64,000 nucleotides of DNA from JBAYIE01 sp965279165 (lineage in GTDB: Bacteria; Bacteroidota; Bacteroidia; UKL13-3). The stretch covers positions 2,232,001 to 2,296,000 of the forward strand of contig OZ257140.1 of the NCBI GenBank assembly GCA_965279165.1. The letters run 5' to 3'. This document shows, piece by piece, positions 1-8,010 of this stretch. A program made the position numbers and the translations under genes. Below the pieces are notes generated by a model. It saw only the letters and a program-made list of their open reading frames with translations. It made no database searches and was not told the origin of the DNA. Each line of letters begins with the position of its first letter. The stretch's first letter is position 1.

Positions 1-72
1 GACAATTTCATGCGCCAGCGAATTTAAGCAGACACAACCAATAATTGGAGAAAATGATTTTAATTAGCGGAT
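1..72. other. window edge, possible 3' end of an upstream gene
   Basis: All three plus-strand frames hit a stop within this piece (at 25-27, 42-44 and 65-67). If an upstream gene ends here I cannot tell in which frame. The ATG at 71 is followed at once by TGA, so it is not the start of the next gene. Confidence 0.3.
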
Positions 73-951
73 GTGAAAAAGCCTTTTATAAGTGGATTTA
101 CCATTGTTCGCAATGCCATCAAATTTGATTATCCCGTTGTGGAATCAATTACCAGTATTTTGCCGATAGTTGACGAGTTTATCGTATCAGTAGGAAACAG
201 CGACGACAATACCATGGATCTTATTCGTTCGATTGATTCTGCTAAAATTAAGATTATCGAATCGGTTTGGGATGATTCACTTCGCGAGGGAGGTAAGGTT
301 TTGGCTATCGAAACCGATAAAGCGATGAAGGCCATTTCGCCGGAAGCCGATTGGTGTTTTTATTTGCAGGCAGATGAGGTAGTACACGAAAAGTACCATG
401 CAGAAATATTAAAAGCCTCGGCCGAATATTTAGAGGATAAGCGCATAGCAGGCTTGTTATTTGATTATGTTCACTTCTATGGAAGTTATGATTATATAGG
501 TGATTCGCGGAAGTGGTATCGCAATGAAATTCGAATTGTAAGAAATGATAAAACTATCCGAAGTTTCAGGGATGCCCAAGGATTTAGGAAGAATGGTAAA
601 TTAATGAAAGTGAAGCAAATCGATGCTGCTATCTTTCATTATGGATGGGTAAAGGATCCGAGAAGCCAGCAAGAAAAACAGAAACATTTTCATAAGATGT
701 GGCATAGCGACAATTGGGTTAAAGAAAATGTGGCCCAAGCAGATGCCTATGATTATGCAGTAATCGACTCGTTAACCCAATTTAAAGGTACGCATCCAAA
801 AGTGATGGAAAACAGGTTGAAACGGATGAACTGGGAGTTCTCGTTCGATATGCAAAAAAAGCAGATGAAATTAAAAGATCGCATCCTTTATGGTTTTGAA
901 AAACTAACCGGATTCCGATTGTTTGAATACAAAAACTACATTAAAATTTAA
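73..951 (+). CDS. family 2-like glycosyltransferase
   Basis: Predicted cytoplasmic GT-A fold glycosyltransferase of 292 residues, resembling the short GT2 proteins that decorate lipopolysaccharide or other surface glycans. The N-terminal strand SGFTIVRNA (residues 7-15), the GNSDDNT loop (41-47) and the QADE segment (99-102), which takes the place of the metal-binding DxD, fit the family. No membrane segment is seen. The start is GTG at 73: the ATG two bases earlier reads straight into TGA, and the protein begins MKKPF from the GTG. The C-terminal third is rich in Lys and aromatic residues and could bind a lipid carrier or membrane surface (inference). It stands alone here, because the next gene points the other way. 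The donor and acceptor cannot be read from the sequence. Confidence 0.82.
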   Translation: MKKPFISGFTIVRNAIKFDYPVVESITSILPIVDEFIVSVGNSDDNTMDLIRSIDSAKIKIIESVWDDSLREGGKVLAIETDKAMKAISPEADWCFYLQADEVVHEKYHAEILKASAEYLEDKRIAGLLFDYVHFYGSYDYIGDSRKWYRNEIRIVRNDKTIRSFRDAQGFRKNGKLMKVKQIDAAIFHYGWVKDPRSQQEKQKHFHKMWHSDNWVKENVAQADAYDYAVIDSLTQFKGTHPKVMENRLKRMNWEFSFDMQKKQMKLKDRILYGFEKLTGFRLFEYKNYIKI

Positions 952-953
952 TC

Positions 954-1144
954 AAGTGATTAGGGATCAGTAATCAGTAATCAGTGATTAGGGAATAGGG
1001 AATAGGGATTAGTGGTTAGTTATCTGTAATCGGTTCACAGTTCACAGTTCACAATGACGCCAATGTTAAGTGAACTAGTAACTAATGACCAATGCCTAAT
1101 GTCCAATGACAAATGACCAATGCCTAATGCCTAATGACCAATGA
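954..1144. repeat. short-period degenerate tandem repeats
   Basis: The convergent gap between the glycosyltransferase and typA is filled with imperfect 7-8 bp units: agtaatc near 968-988, gggaata near 990-1005, gttcaca near 1033-1052, and variants of caatgcctaatga from about 1079 to 1144. No coding frame or hairpin terminator stands out. The same kind of sequence recurs at several other gene junctions in this window. Confidence 0.75.
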
Positions 1145-2959
1145 CTAATTACTAGCAGCAGATTTCGACAACCGTTTTCTATCGGTTTCGTTCAGGTAGA
1201 TTTTACGAAGTCTTAAGTTTTTAGGGGTAATTTCTACATACTCATCTCCTTGAATATATTCCATACACTCTTCCAGTGAGAAATTTATTTTCGGAGCAAT
1301 ACGGGTTTTATCATCTGTACCGGAAGCACGCATATTGGTTAATTGTTTTGCTCTTACAGCATTCACAACCATATCATCCGGACGAATATTTTCACCAATA
1401 ATCATTCCTTCATATAACTCGTCACCGGGTTCTACAAAAAATCTTCCGCGATCTTGCAATTTATCCAATGAATAACCGGTTACGGTTCCTTTGTCGCCAC
1501 TGATTAATACACCTGAAATACGATGTGAAATCGGACCTTTCCATGGTTCATATGCTTTGAAACGATGGGCCATGATAGCTTCCCCTGCTGTTGATGTTAA
1601 TACGTTATTACGCAATCCGATAATTCCCCTTGCAGGTATGGAGAATGCAAGATGTTGTAAATCTCCTTTTGGTTCCATCACGAGTAATTCACCTTTACGT
1701 TGACTTACTAGTTCAATTACTTTTCCTGCACTTTCTTCCGGTACGTCTACGGTTAGATATTCAATAGGCTCACATTTCTCACCATCAATTTCTTTGATGA
1801 TAACCCTTGGTTGACCAACTTGGAATTCATACCCTTCACGGCGCATGGTTTCAATAAGAATAGATAAGTGCAAAATGCCACGTCCGTATACCAATATAGA
1901 ATCAGGGGAAGCAGTATCTTCCAAACGCATGGCAAGATTCTTTTCCATTTCCTTTTCTAACCTATCACGTAAATGTCGTGAGGTAACAAATTTTCCTTCT
2001 TTACCAAAAAACGGTGAGTTGTTAATGGTAAACAACATACTCATGGTTGGTTCATCAATCGAAATTGGTTTTAAGCCTTCCGGACTATCAAAATCAGCAA
2101 TGGTATCTCCAATTTCAAATCCTTCGATTCCAAATACTGCAGCGATATCTCCGGCAAAAGCTTCTTCTACTTTTGCACGTCCTAAACCTTCGAATGTATA
2201 TAATTCTTTAACCCTTGATTTTTGTATGGATCCATCACGTTTAACCAAACTAATTGGCTGGTTAACTTTGATAGAACCACGTAAAATACGTCCGATTGCT
2301 ATACGCCCTGTAAATGAAGAATAATCCAATGAAGTAATCTGCATTTGTAAATTACCTTCCTCAACATGGGGTGGAGGAATTTGTGCAAGAATATCGTCGA
2401 GTAATTCAGTAAAATCTTCAGTAGGGTTTTTCCAGTCGCGGCCCATCCAACCCATTTTAGAACTACCATATATAGTATGGAAATTTAATTGTTCTTCGGT
2501 TGCATCTAAGTTAAAGAATAAATCAAAAACATGGTCATGTACTTCATCCGGACGACAATTAGGTTTATCTACTTTATTGATAACCACAATTGGCTTTTTA
2601 CCCAATGCCAAAGCTTTATGCAATACAAAACGAGTTTGTGGCATCGGACCTTCAAATGCATCTACCAAAAGCAAAACCCCATCTGCCATGTTTAAAACCC
2701 GTTCTACTTCTCCTCCAAAATCCGCGTGACCAGGGGTATCAATAATATTTATCTTGGTATCTTTATACCGTACCGAAACATTTTTAGCCAGAATGGTAAT
2801 TCCACGTTCACGCTCTAAATCGTTATTGTCTAATATAAGATCGCCAAATTGTTGATTTTCACGGAATAATTTGGTTTGGTGCAAAATTTTATCAACTAAC
2901 GTAGTTTTCCCGTGATCAACGTGGGCGATAATGGCGATATTTCTAATCTTTTGTGACAT
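1145..2959 (-). CDS. typA: translational GTPase TypA/BipA
   Basis: Ribosome-associated GTPase of the elongation-factor superfamily, acting in 50S assembly and stress or cold adaptation. The product has 604 residues, the usual family length. The G1 loop AHVDHGKTT is at residues 12-20, followed by G3 DTPGHADFGGEVERV and G4 NKVD, then the domain II beta-barrel and the EF-G-like and C-terminal BipA domains. An upstream in-frame start would add eight residues. I chose the ATG at 2959 because the protein then begins MSQKIRN and because a TAnnTTTG promoter element (2981-2988, minus strand) covers the longer start. The gene is divergent from the HYC_CC_PP gene, so the two promoters lie back to back. 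Confidence 0.97.
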   Translation of the reverse strand: MSQKIRNIAIIAHVDHGKTTLVDKILHQTKLFRENQQFGDLILDNNDLERERGITILAKNVSVRYKDTKINIIDTPGHADFGGEVERVLNMADGVLLLVDAFEGPMPQTRFVLHKALALGKKPIVVINKVDKPNCRPDEVHDHVFDLFFNLDATEEQLNFHTIYGSSKMGWMGRDWKNPTEDFTELLDDILAQIPPPHVEEGNLQMQITSLDYSSFTGRIAIGRILRGSIKVNQPISLVKRDGSIQKSRVKELYTFEGLGRAKVEEAFAGDIAAVFGIEGFEIGDTIADFDSPEGLKPISIDEPTMSMLFTINNSPFFGKEGKFVTSRHLRDRLEKEMEKNLAMRLEDTASPDSILVYGRGILHLSILIETMRREGYEFQVGQPRVIIKEIDGEKCEPIEYLTVDVPEESAGKVIELVSQRKGELLVMEPKGDLQHLAFSIPARGIIGLRNNVLTSTAGEAIMAHRFKAYEPWKGPISHRISGVLISGDKGTVTGYSLDKLQDRGRFFVEPGDELYEGMIIGENIRPDDMVVNAVRAKQLTNMRASGTDDKTRIAPKINFSLEECMEYIQGDEYVEITPKNLRLRKIYLNETDRKRLSKSAASN

Positions 2960-2980
2960 ATGTACTTGAAAAATGAGGCG

Positions 2981-2988
2981 CAAATGTA
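2981..2988 (-). promoter_or_regulatory. -7 element upstream of typA
   Basis: Minus-strand TACATTTG matches the Bacteroidota TAnnTTTG -7 element and lies about 20 bp upstream of the chosen typA ATG. No TTG at the usual 17-23 bp spacing is evident; the nearest sits about 15 bp away. Confidence 0.5.
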
Positions 2989-3016
2989 CAACAAAAGCCT
3001 GAGCAAAAATAATTAA

Positions 3017-3049
3017 TTGATTAATTGGACGTTAAATGTTGTAAATTTG
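3017..3049 (+). promoter_or_regulatory. promoter of the metal cluster
   Basis: TTG at 3017-3019 and TAAATTTG at 3042-3049, separated by 22 bp, match the Bacteroidota -33/-7 promoter. Transcription would begin just before the ATG at 3058, giving an almost leaderless mRNA. This excludes the in-frame ATG at 3025, which lies inside the promoter. Confidence 0.6.
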
Positions 3050-3057
3050 CATCTGTA

Positions 3058-3438
3058 ATGAAAAAGGTACTGGCTATCTTCCTTCTGTTTGCACACTTAT
3101 TGTCGGCCGCCGGGGTGTTTGCCAATGTGCATTATTGTGGCAGTAAAATGACAGGATTTTCATTCCTTTCTTCAAGCCTGGAAGATGATTGCGACTGTAC
3201 AAGCATACGAAAAACAAATTGTTGTGACGATATTACCATTAAGTCAAAGGTTAACACAGAAGCCAGAACGATAGATCAATCGCCACGAAAACAGGTTTCC
3301 TTGGAAACTGCCATGTTTTTACAACCGGTTATCGATGTAAACCGTAATTTATTGTGTTCGGTTGGTATCCTACACCAACACAAAAATCCACCTAAATATG
3401 CTCTCCAGTTTCTGAAAACTGTCATATTAAGGGTTTAG
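3058..3438 (+). CDS. HYC_CC_PP family exported protein
   Basis: Small exported protein of 126 residues. A signal peptide (residues 1-23) is followed by the defining sites: HYC at 25-27, a Cys-rich stretch with CDC near 45-47 and CC at 55-56, and NPP at 110-112. This is the Bacteroidota family named for those motifs. Its biochemistry is not established, but His and Cys residues in such a small secreted protein suggest metal binding (inference). It is the first gene of a run leading through a T9SS-secreted protein and an HMA-domain protein to a TonB receptor, which supports a role in metal handling at the envelope. A longer start at 3025 overlaps the promoter and was rejected. Confidence 0.8.
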   Translation: MKKVLAIFLLFAHLLSAAGVFANVHYCGSKMTGFSFLSSSLEDDCDCTSIRKTNCCDDITIKSKVNTEARTIDQSPRKQVSLETAMFLQPVIDVNRNLLCSVGILHQHKNPPKYALQFLKTVILRV

Positions 3439-3501
3439 TGGTTGGATAGACAACCTGTATTCAGGTATTTTTTTTATTTTTACCTATTCAATTAATGATT
3501 C

Positions 3502-4200
3502 ATGAAAATTAGAGTTTTTATATTCCTAAGTTTGGTTATTCTGTTTAACCGGGGTTACGCACAATTGCGCTTTCCGGCAGGTACAATTTTGAACTTAAAT
3601 ACCCATTCCGAGTTTTTATACAGTGAAACCGGTATTTATTTCAAAACCGGAGCAAATAAAGTTTCAGATTATATATGGACACGAAATTTGGCTGATTCAT
3701 TGGATACCCGTTGGGATTTTCAAGCATGCATGAATGGTGATTGCAAAGTGGGTTTACCTTATCAAGGACCGTTTATCCTTGATTTTGGGGATAATGATAC
3801 AACCGGATATATTAAAGTGCATATAAGTACAGGAGGATTTACCGGTTCATCCAAATTATTGTATGAAGTGGCTCATAAATCAGATACTGCAGATAAAGCC
3901 ATGTTAACTTTTAATATTCATTATACCAACAATACCTCCAACGTAGAAATTGATAAAGGATTAGCCATATCGGCATATCCAAATCCGGTAACGGATATTT
4001 TATTTTTACACAACAGAGAAAATGAAAGTGTATCGGCAAGATTAATTCAACTAAACGGAGCGGTGGTTGTACAAAAAACCATCCATGCAAATGAAATAGG
4101 TAAGATTGAAACCGGAGAACTGAAAACCGGTTTGTATTTGTTGGATTTGGAATTCCAAAACCACATAACGCATAAAAAAATTCAGGTTATTAAACCATAA
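3502..4200 (+). CDS. T9SS type A secreted protein, metal cluster
   Basis: Secreted protein of 232 residues with a signal peptide (1-20), a beta-rich domain (about 25-150) and a C-terminal T9SS type A sorting domain beginning at AYPNPVTD near residue 158. The domain would be carried across the outer membrane and attached to or released from the surface. It has just two Cys, C76 and C81, spaced CxxxxC, which could form a disulfide or a metal site. I do not recognise the N-terminal fold. The next gene starts 12 bp downstream, so the genes are co-transcribed. The position before an HMA protein and a TonB receptor recalls HmuY-type pairs, where a surface protein hands a ligand to its receptor (inference by layout only). 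Confidence 0.75.
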   Translation: MKIRVFIFLSLVILFNRGYAQLRFPAGTILNLNTHSEFLYSETGIYFKTGANKVSDYIWTRNLADSLDTRWDFQACMNGDCKVGLPYQGPFILDFGDNDTTGYIKVHISTGGFTGSSKLLYEVAHKSDTADKAMLTFNIHYTNNTSNVEIDKGLAISAYPNPVTDILFLHNRENESVSARLIQLNGAVVVQKTIHANEIGKIETGELKTGLYLLDLEFQNHITHKKIQVIKP

Positions 4201-4212
4201 AAATTAAAACAA

Positions 4213-4560
4213 ATGAAAAAATATTTAATAGCTATCCTGGTATTGTTTACCTTTTTAGCATATGCCAATGTATTGGCACCGGTTACAATTAAAATAAAAG
4301 TTTTTGGGAATTGCGGACAATGCAAAGAACGTATTGAAGCGGCATTGGATCATAAAGGCATAAAAAGTGCCGAATGGAATATCGACACCAAGATATTGGA
4401 AGTTGTATATGTTCCTGAAAAGATAACAGAAGAACAAATCCACCATTATGTTGCCGGAGTTGGACATGATACAGAAAAAGTAAAAGCTTTTGATACTGTA
4501 TACCAACAATTGCCTGAATGTTGTCTTTACAGAGAAAAACCGAATACACACCACGATTAA
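4213..4560 (+). CDS. exported heavy-metal-associated (HMA) domain protein
   Basis: Protein of 115 residues with an N-terminal signal peptide (about 1-19) and one HMA fold. The metal loop is GNCGQC, with C34 and C37 in the CxxC arrangement that binds Cu(I) and similar soft metals. The rest follows the family beta-alpha-beta pattern (KERIEAALDHKGIKSAEWN, then EEQIHHYVAGVGHDTEK). The C-terminal tail adds a CC pair and two His. The signal peptide places it in the periplasm or outer membrane rather than the cytosol, unlike CopZ. It lies 12 bp after the T9SS protein and 18 bp before the TonB receptor. A role as periplasmic metallochaperone is inferred from family and context. Confidence 0.87.
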   Translation: MKKYLIAILVLFTFLAYANVLAPVTIKIKVFGNCGQCKERIEAALDHKGIKSAEWNIDTKILEVVYVPEKITEEQIHHYVAGVGHDTEKVKAFDTVYQQLPECCLYREKPNTHHD

Positions 4561-4578
4561 TTTTTAAGCAGAAAATAA

Positions 4579-6852
4579 ATGGGCTTAAAAAAAATATTCA
4601 CCTTAAGCTGGGTGATATGTTTCTGTGCATTCGTAAATGGACAGGATAATGGATTAAAAGGTGTTGTACTCGAAACGGACGACAAAGGAAATATTCTTCC
4701 TATACACGGGGCAACAGCACATTGGATGAATACTTCCATTGGTGCATCAACAGATTCGAATGGGATTTTCCATATACCTTTTACAGAAGAAACCAAACGA
4801 TTGGTTGTTTCCTATGTCGGGTTTAAAACGGATACAATCTTTGTTGCCAATAAAAACTATGTGAAGGTGATTATGATTTCCAAGAACAGGTTAAATGAAG
4901 TAGATATTGTTATACAAAGGAAAAGTACCGAAATCAGTTACCTCGATCCATGGAAAACAACCATCATGAATGAAAAGGAATTGTTTAAACAGGCCTGTTG
5001 TAACCTTGCCGAAAGTTTTGAAACAAATCCTTCGGTTGATGTGGCAATATCGGATGCAATTACAGGTACCAAACAGATTCAGATGCTTGGATTGGCAAGT
5101 CAGTACACCCAAGTAACCCAGGAATACATGCCTTCTATCAGAGGTCTCGCAACCAACTATGGATTCAGTTATACTCCCGGAACCTGGTTAAATTCGATTC
5201 AGGTTACCAAAGGAGTTGGTTCGGTAGTAAATGGATATGAAAGTATTTCAGGATTAATCAATACCGAATTACATAAACCGGATGTAAAGGATAAATTATT
5301 TTTAAATCTGTATGCCGGACAAGGGGGTAGATATGAAATAAATTTAAATCTGGCGCAACAGGTAAATGCATCTTTCAGTCATAGTATTTTAACCCATTAC
5401 AGTACCATCACAAACCGAACAGACCATAACAACGATGGTTATTTAGACAATCCATTAGGCGAACAAATAAATTTGTTATACAGATGGAAATGGAATATAA
5501 CCAAAAGCTTTATGTTTCAGGGAGGGGTAAGGGTTTTATATGATACGAAACGGGGTGGAATGTTTGATTACAATGGAACCAAAGATTACTCACCAACTGC
5601 TCCAATGTATGGAACAGATGTATTCTCCCAACGTTTAGAAGGATTTGTAAAATTGGGTTATGTTTTTCCAAAAAAAGTGTACAAAAGTTTGGGATTACAA
5701 ATGTCGGGAGTGGAGCAAAATTTTATAACCGGATTTGGAAGTAATACCTATAACGGAAACCAAAAAAGTCTTTATGGTAATTTGATTTATCAAAGTATTA
5801 TTGGTTCATCGGATCATAAATTCAGAACCGGTTTTAGTAACCAATCCGACTGGTTTGATGAAACATTTATTCATCAATTATATGCAACCAATTACGACAG
5901 CACGTATTATTTTAAAAGGAATGAAATAGTAACAGGGGGTTTCTTTGAGTACTCTTTCACCCCGTCTGATAATATTACCTTGGTAGGTGGAATGCGTGCA
6001 GACTACAATAATTTGTTTGGCATGTTTTATACACCAAGATTTCATCTACGGTATGTAATTGCTAAAAATTCGGTATTGCGTTTTTCAGCCGGAACGGGTC
6101 AACGTACAGCGAATTTATTGGCAGAAAACACTGGTTTGATGGTGAGTTCCCGGAAATTCGTATTCAATGGAAACCAAACAGCTTATGGTTTTGGTTTTAA
6201 ACCGGAACGAGCAGCAAATTACGGGTTAAATTTCACCCACGAATTCAAATTTAATTATCGTCCGGGCACTATTACATTTGATTATTACTTTACCGATTTT
6301 ATGAACCAAGTTGTGGTTGATCGGGATGCAAATGCACAACAGGTTTTGTTGTATAGTTTACAAGGGAAATCTTACTCCAGTAGTTTTCAGGTACAGTTGG
6401 ATTACGAACCGGTAAGGAGATTTGATGTTCGTCTTGCCTTTAGATATTATGATGTAAGCACCCAATACCAAAGTGGGATGTTGCAAGTGCCGCTGGTTGC
6501 CAAACAAAGGGGATTTGTAAATCTTGCTTATCAAACAAAAAGCAAATGGGCATTTGATGGTACCTTGCAATTAAACGGTCAAAAAAGATTGCCAACTACT
6601 GCAGGAAATCCTTCCGACAAACAAATGGTAAGTTATTCTCCGTTTTTTTATATGGTAAATGGTCAAATTACAAAATCGTTTAAATCGCCACGACTTGACC
6701 TTTACGCTGGGGTAGAAAACATATTTAATTTTATGCAACACCACCCAATTATTGATGGTAACAATCCCTATGGAATGTATTTTGATGCCAGCATGATTTG
6801 GGGACCGGTATTTGGACGAATGGTTTATGGGGGGGTGCGGTTTCGATTGTAG
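4579..6852 (+). CDS. TonB-dependent receptor of the metal cluster
   Basis: Outer-membrane receptor of 757 residues. Order: signal peptide (1-21); carboxypeptidase-like regulatory domain (about 25-100, with HGATAHWMNTSIGASTDSNG and VVSYVGFKTD); plug domain (about 125-240, with MPSIRGLATNYG and the TKGVGSVVNGYESISG stretch); and a C-terminal 22-strand barrel ending with an aromatic/hydrophobic strand. It should import a ligand using TonB-ExbBD energy. The genes just upstream suggest a metal, perhaps copper, or a metal complex; the receptor has no obvious His- or Met-rich loop to prove it. The stop codon lies inside the left arm of an inverted repeat (6849-6912). It is the last gene of the cluster. 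Confidence 0.92.
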   Translation: MGLKKIFTLSWVICFCAFVNGQDNGLKGVVLETDDKGNILPIHGATAHWMNTSIGASTDSNGIFHIPFTEETKRLVVSYVGFKTDTIFVANKNYVKVIMISKNRLNEVDIVIQRKSTEISYLDPWKTTIMNEKELFKQACCNLAESFETNPSVDVAISDAITGTKQIQMLGLASQYTQVTQEYMPSIRGLATNYGFSYTPGTWLNSIQVTKGVGSVVNGYESISGLINTELHKPDVKDKLFLNLYAGQGGRYEINLNLAQQVNASFSHSILTHYSTITNRTDHNNDGYLDNPLGEQINLLYRWKWNITKSFMFQGGVRVLYDTKRGGMFDYNGTKDYSPTAPMYGTDVFSQRLEGFVKLGYVFPKKVYKSLGLQMSGVEQNFITGFGSNTYNGNQKSLYGNLIYQSIIGSSDHKFRTGFSNQSDWFDETFIHQLYATNYDSTYYFKRNEIVTGGFFEYSFTPSDNITLVGGMRADYNNLFGMFYTPRFHLRYVIAKNSVLRFSAGTGQRTANLLAENTGLMVSSRKFVFNGNQTAYGFGFKPERAANYGLNFTHEFKFNYRPGTITFDYYFTDFMNQVVVDRDANAQQVLLYSLQGKSYSSSFQVQLDYEPVRRFDVRLAFRYYDVSTQYQSGMLQVPLVAKQRGFVNLAYQTKSKWAFDGTLQLNGQKRLPTTAGNPSDKQMVSYSPFFYMVNGQITKSFKSPRLDLYAGVENIFNFMQHHPIIDGNNPYGMYFDASMIWGPVFGRMVYGGVRFRL

Positions 6853-6912
6853 GGACAGGTCGCGCCGTATGGACAGGTCGCGACCTTTCCCTACATCGCG
6901 ACCTGTCCCTAC
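6849..6912. repeat. GC-rich nested inverted repeat
   Basis: A perfect 16-bp arm, gtagggacaggtcgcg (6849-6864), is mirrored at 6897-6912. Between them lies a nearly complete second palindrome centred on aggtcgcgacct (6874-6885). The TonB receptor stop codon (6850-6852) falls in the left arm, and the ruvX promoter begins eight bases after the right arm. It could act as a terminator or insulator by folding, though no T-tract follows. It looks like a REP-type palindrome inserted at the junction. Confidence 0.7.
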
Positions 6913-6919
6913 ATTACCG

Positions 6920-6927
6920 TATATTTG
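6920..6927 (+). promoter_or_regulatory. -7 element upstream of ruvX
   Basis: TATATTTG matches TAnnTTTG and lies 13 bp before the ruvX ATG. The upstream -33 region is occupied by the inverted repeat and has no clear TTG. Confidence 0.45.
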
Positions 6928-6940
6928 CACAAAAATAAAT

Positions 6941-7354
6941 ATGGGTAGGATTTTGGCAATTGATTATGGAACAAAACGTGTGGGTTTGGCAGTTACCGAT
7001 CCTTTGCAATTGATTGCAAATACCTTGACTACATTGGAAGAAAAGAAAGTTATTGCTTATTTGAAAGAGTATGTTCAACGTGAAGAAGTTTCGGAATTTG
7101 TGCTTGGAAAACCATCCCGAATGGATGGATCGGATACCCATGCTTCGCAACCTGCCGAAAAATTCTTAATTTTGCTGCGTCAAACCTTTCCTTTGATACC
7201 TGTTGTGCAAGTAGATGAAAGATTTACTTCCTTAATGGCTCAAAGAACCCTGATAGAAATGGGAATGAAGAAAAAAGACCGACAAAAAAAGGAAAATTTA
7301 GACCAAGTAAGCGCTGCAATCATATTGCAGACTTATATGGAAATGAAAAAATAG
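6941..7354 (+). CDS. ruvX: RuvX/YqgF RNase H-fold resolvase
   Basis: Putative Holliday junction resolvase or pre-16S rRNA nuclease of 137 residues, the normal length. The RNase H-fold signature ILAIDYGTKRVGLAV (residues 4-18) carries the first catalytic Asp. VDERFTS (about 88-94) carries the Glu, and DQVSAAIIL near the C-terminus carries the last Asp. An open frame reaches back to 6812, but that would run through the inverted repeat and the tail of the TonB gene in another frame. The ATG at 6941 gives the conserved N-terminus. It precedes def by 52 bp, a common Bacteroidota pairing. Confidence 0.95.
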   Translation: MGRILAIDYGTKRVGLAVTDPLQLIANTLTTLEEKKVIAYLKEYVQREEVSEFVLGKPSRMDGSDTHASQPAEKFLILLRQTFPLIPVVQVDERFTSLMAQRTLIEMGMKKKDRQKKENLDQVSAAIILQTYMEMKK

Positions 7355-7406
7355 TAATTGAAATCCTAAAAGGATTTAGTAAACCAAGAAAAGAAGAATT
7401 TAAAGA

Positions 7407-7958
7407 ATGATTTTACCCATATTGGCCTACGGAGATCCCGTATTAAGAAAAAAAGGAGTAACTATTACAAAAGATTACCCTAAACTGGAAGAGCTTTTAG
7501 TGAATATGTTCGAAACCATGTATGCCTCGCATGGTGTAGGTTTGGCTGCACCGCAAATTGGCAAGTCAATCAATTTATTTATTGTGGATACTGCACCTTT
7601 CGAAGACCCGAAGTATCCTGCCATGAAAAAAGTATTTATCAATACCGAAATTTTAGAAGAAACAGGAACAGAATGGGAATTTGAAGAAGGTTGTTTGAGC
7701 ATTCCCGGTATTCGTGAAAATGTATTTAGAGAAGATACTTTAACCATTCGTTACCAAGACGAAAAATTTAATTGGTTCGAAGAAACCTATGATGGCATTG
7801 CAGCTCGTGTGATTCAACATGAATACGACCATTGCCAAGGAAAATTATTTGTAGATCACTTAACCGAACTTAAAAAACGGTTGTTAAAGAATAAACTGAT
7901 ACGAATCTCAAAAGGAGATGTTGAGGTGAATTATAAGATGCGGTTTCCGGTTAGGTAA
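7407..7958 (+). CDS. def: peptide deformylase
   Basis: Removes the formyl group from the N-terminal Met of new proteins using a bound metal ion. The 183-residue product has all three motifs: GVGLAAPQIG (43-52), EEGCLSIPG (93-101, metal ligand C96) and HEYDH (138-142, two His ligands and the catalytic Glu). The length fits type I enzymes. It follows ruvX on the same strand and is probably co-transcribed with it. Its downstream side is a short octameric repeat shared with the convergent E1 gene. Confidence 0.97.
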   Translation: MILPILAYGDPVLRKKGVTITKDYPKLEELLVNMFETMYASHGVGLAAPQIGKSINLFIVDTAPFEDPKYPAMKKVFINTEILEETGTEWEFEEGCLSIPGIRENVFREDTLTIRYQDEKFNWFEETYDGIAARVIQHEYDHCQGKLFVDHLTELKKRLLKNKLIRISKGDVEVNYKMRFPVR

Positions 7959-7960
7959 AT

Positions 7961-8009
7961 ACGCAATTACAAAATTACGTAATTACGCAACTACGCAATT
8001 ACACAATTA
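7961..8009. repeat. 8-bp period repeat (aattacgc type)
   Basis: About six imperfect copies of an octamer related to gcaattac fill the convergent gap between def and the E1 gene. The same octamer family occurs at 48085-48134. Confidence 0.8.
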
Positions 8010-8010
8010 C

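Noticed and set aside
1845..2324. Plus-strand ORF of 159 codons
   Set aside because: It lies opposite typA, whose frame contains all the family motifs.
6812..6940. Longer N-terminus for RuvX
   Set aside because: The extra residues come from the TonB gene tail and the inverted repeat in another frame. The conserved start MGRILAIDYGTKRVG fits the ATG at 6941.
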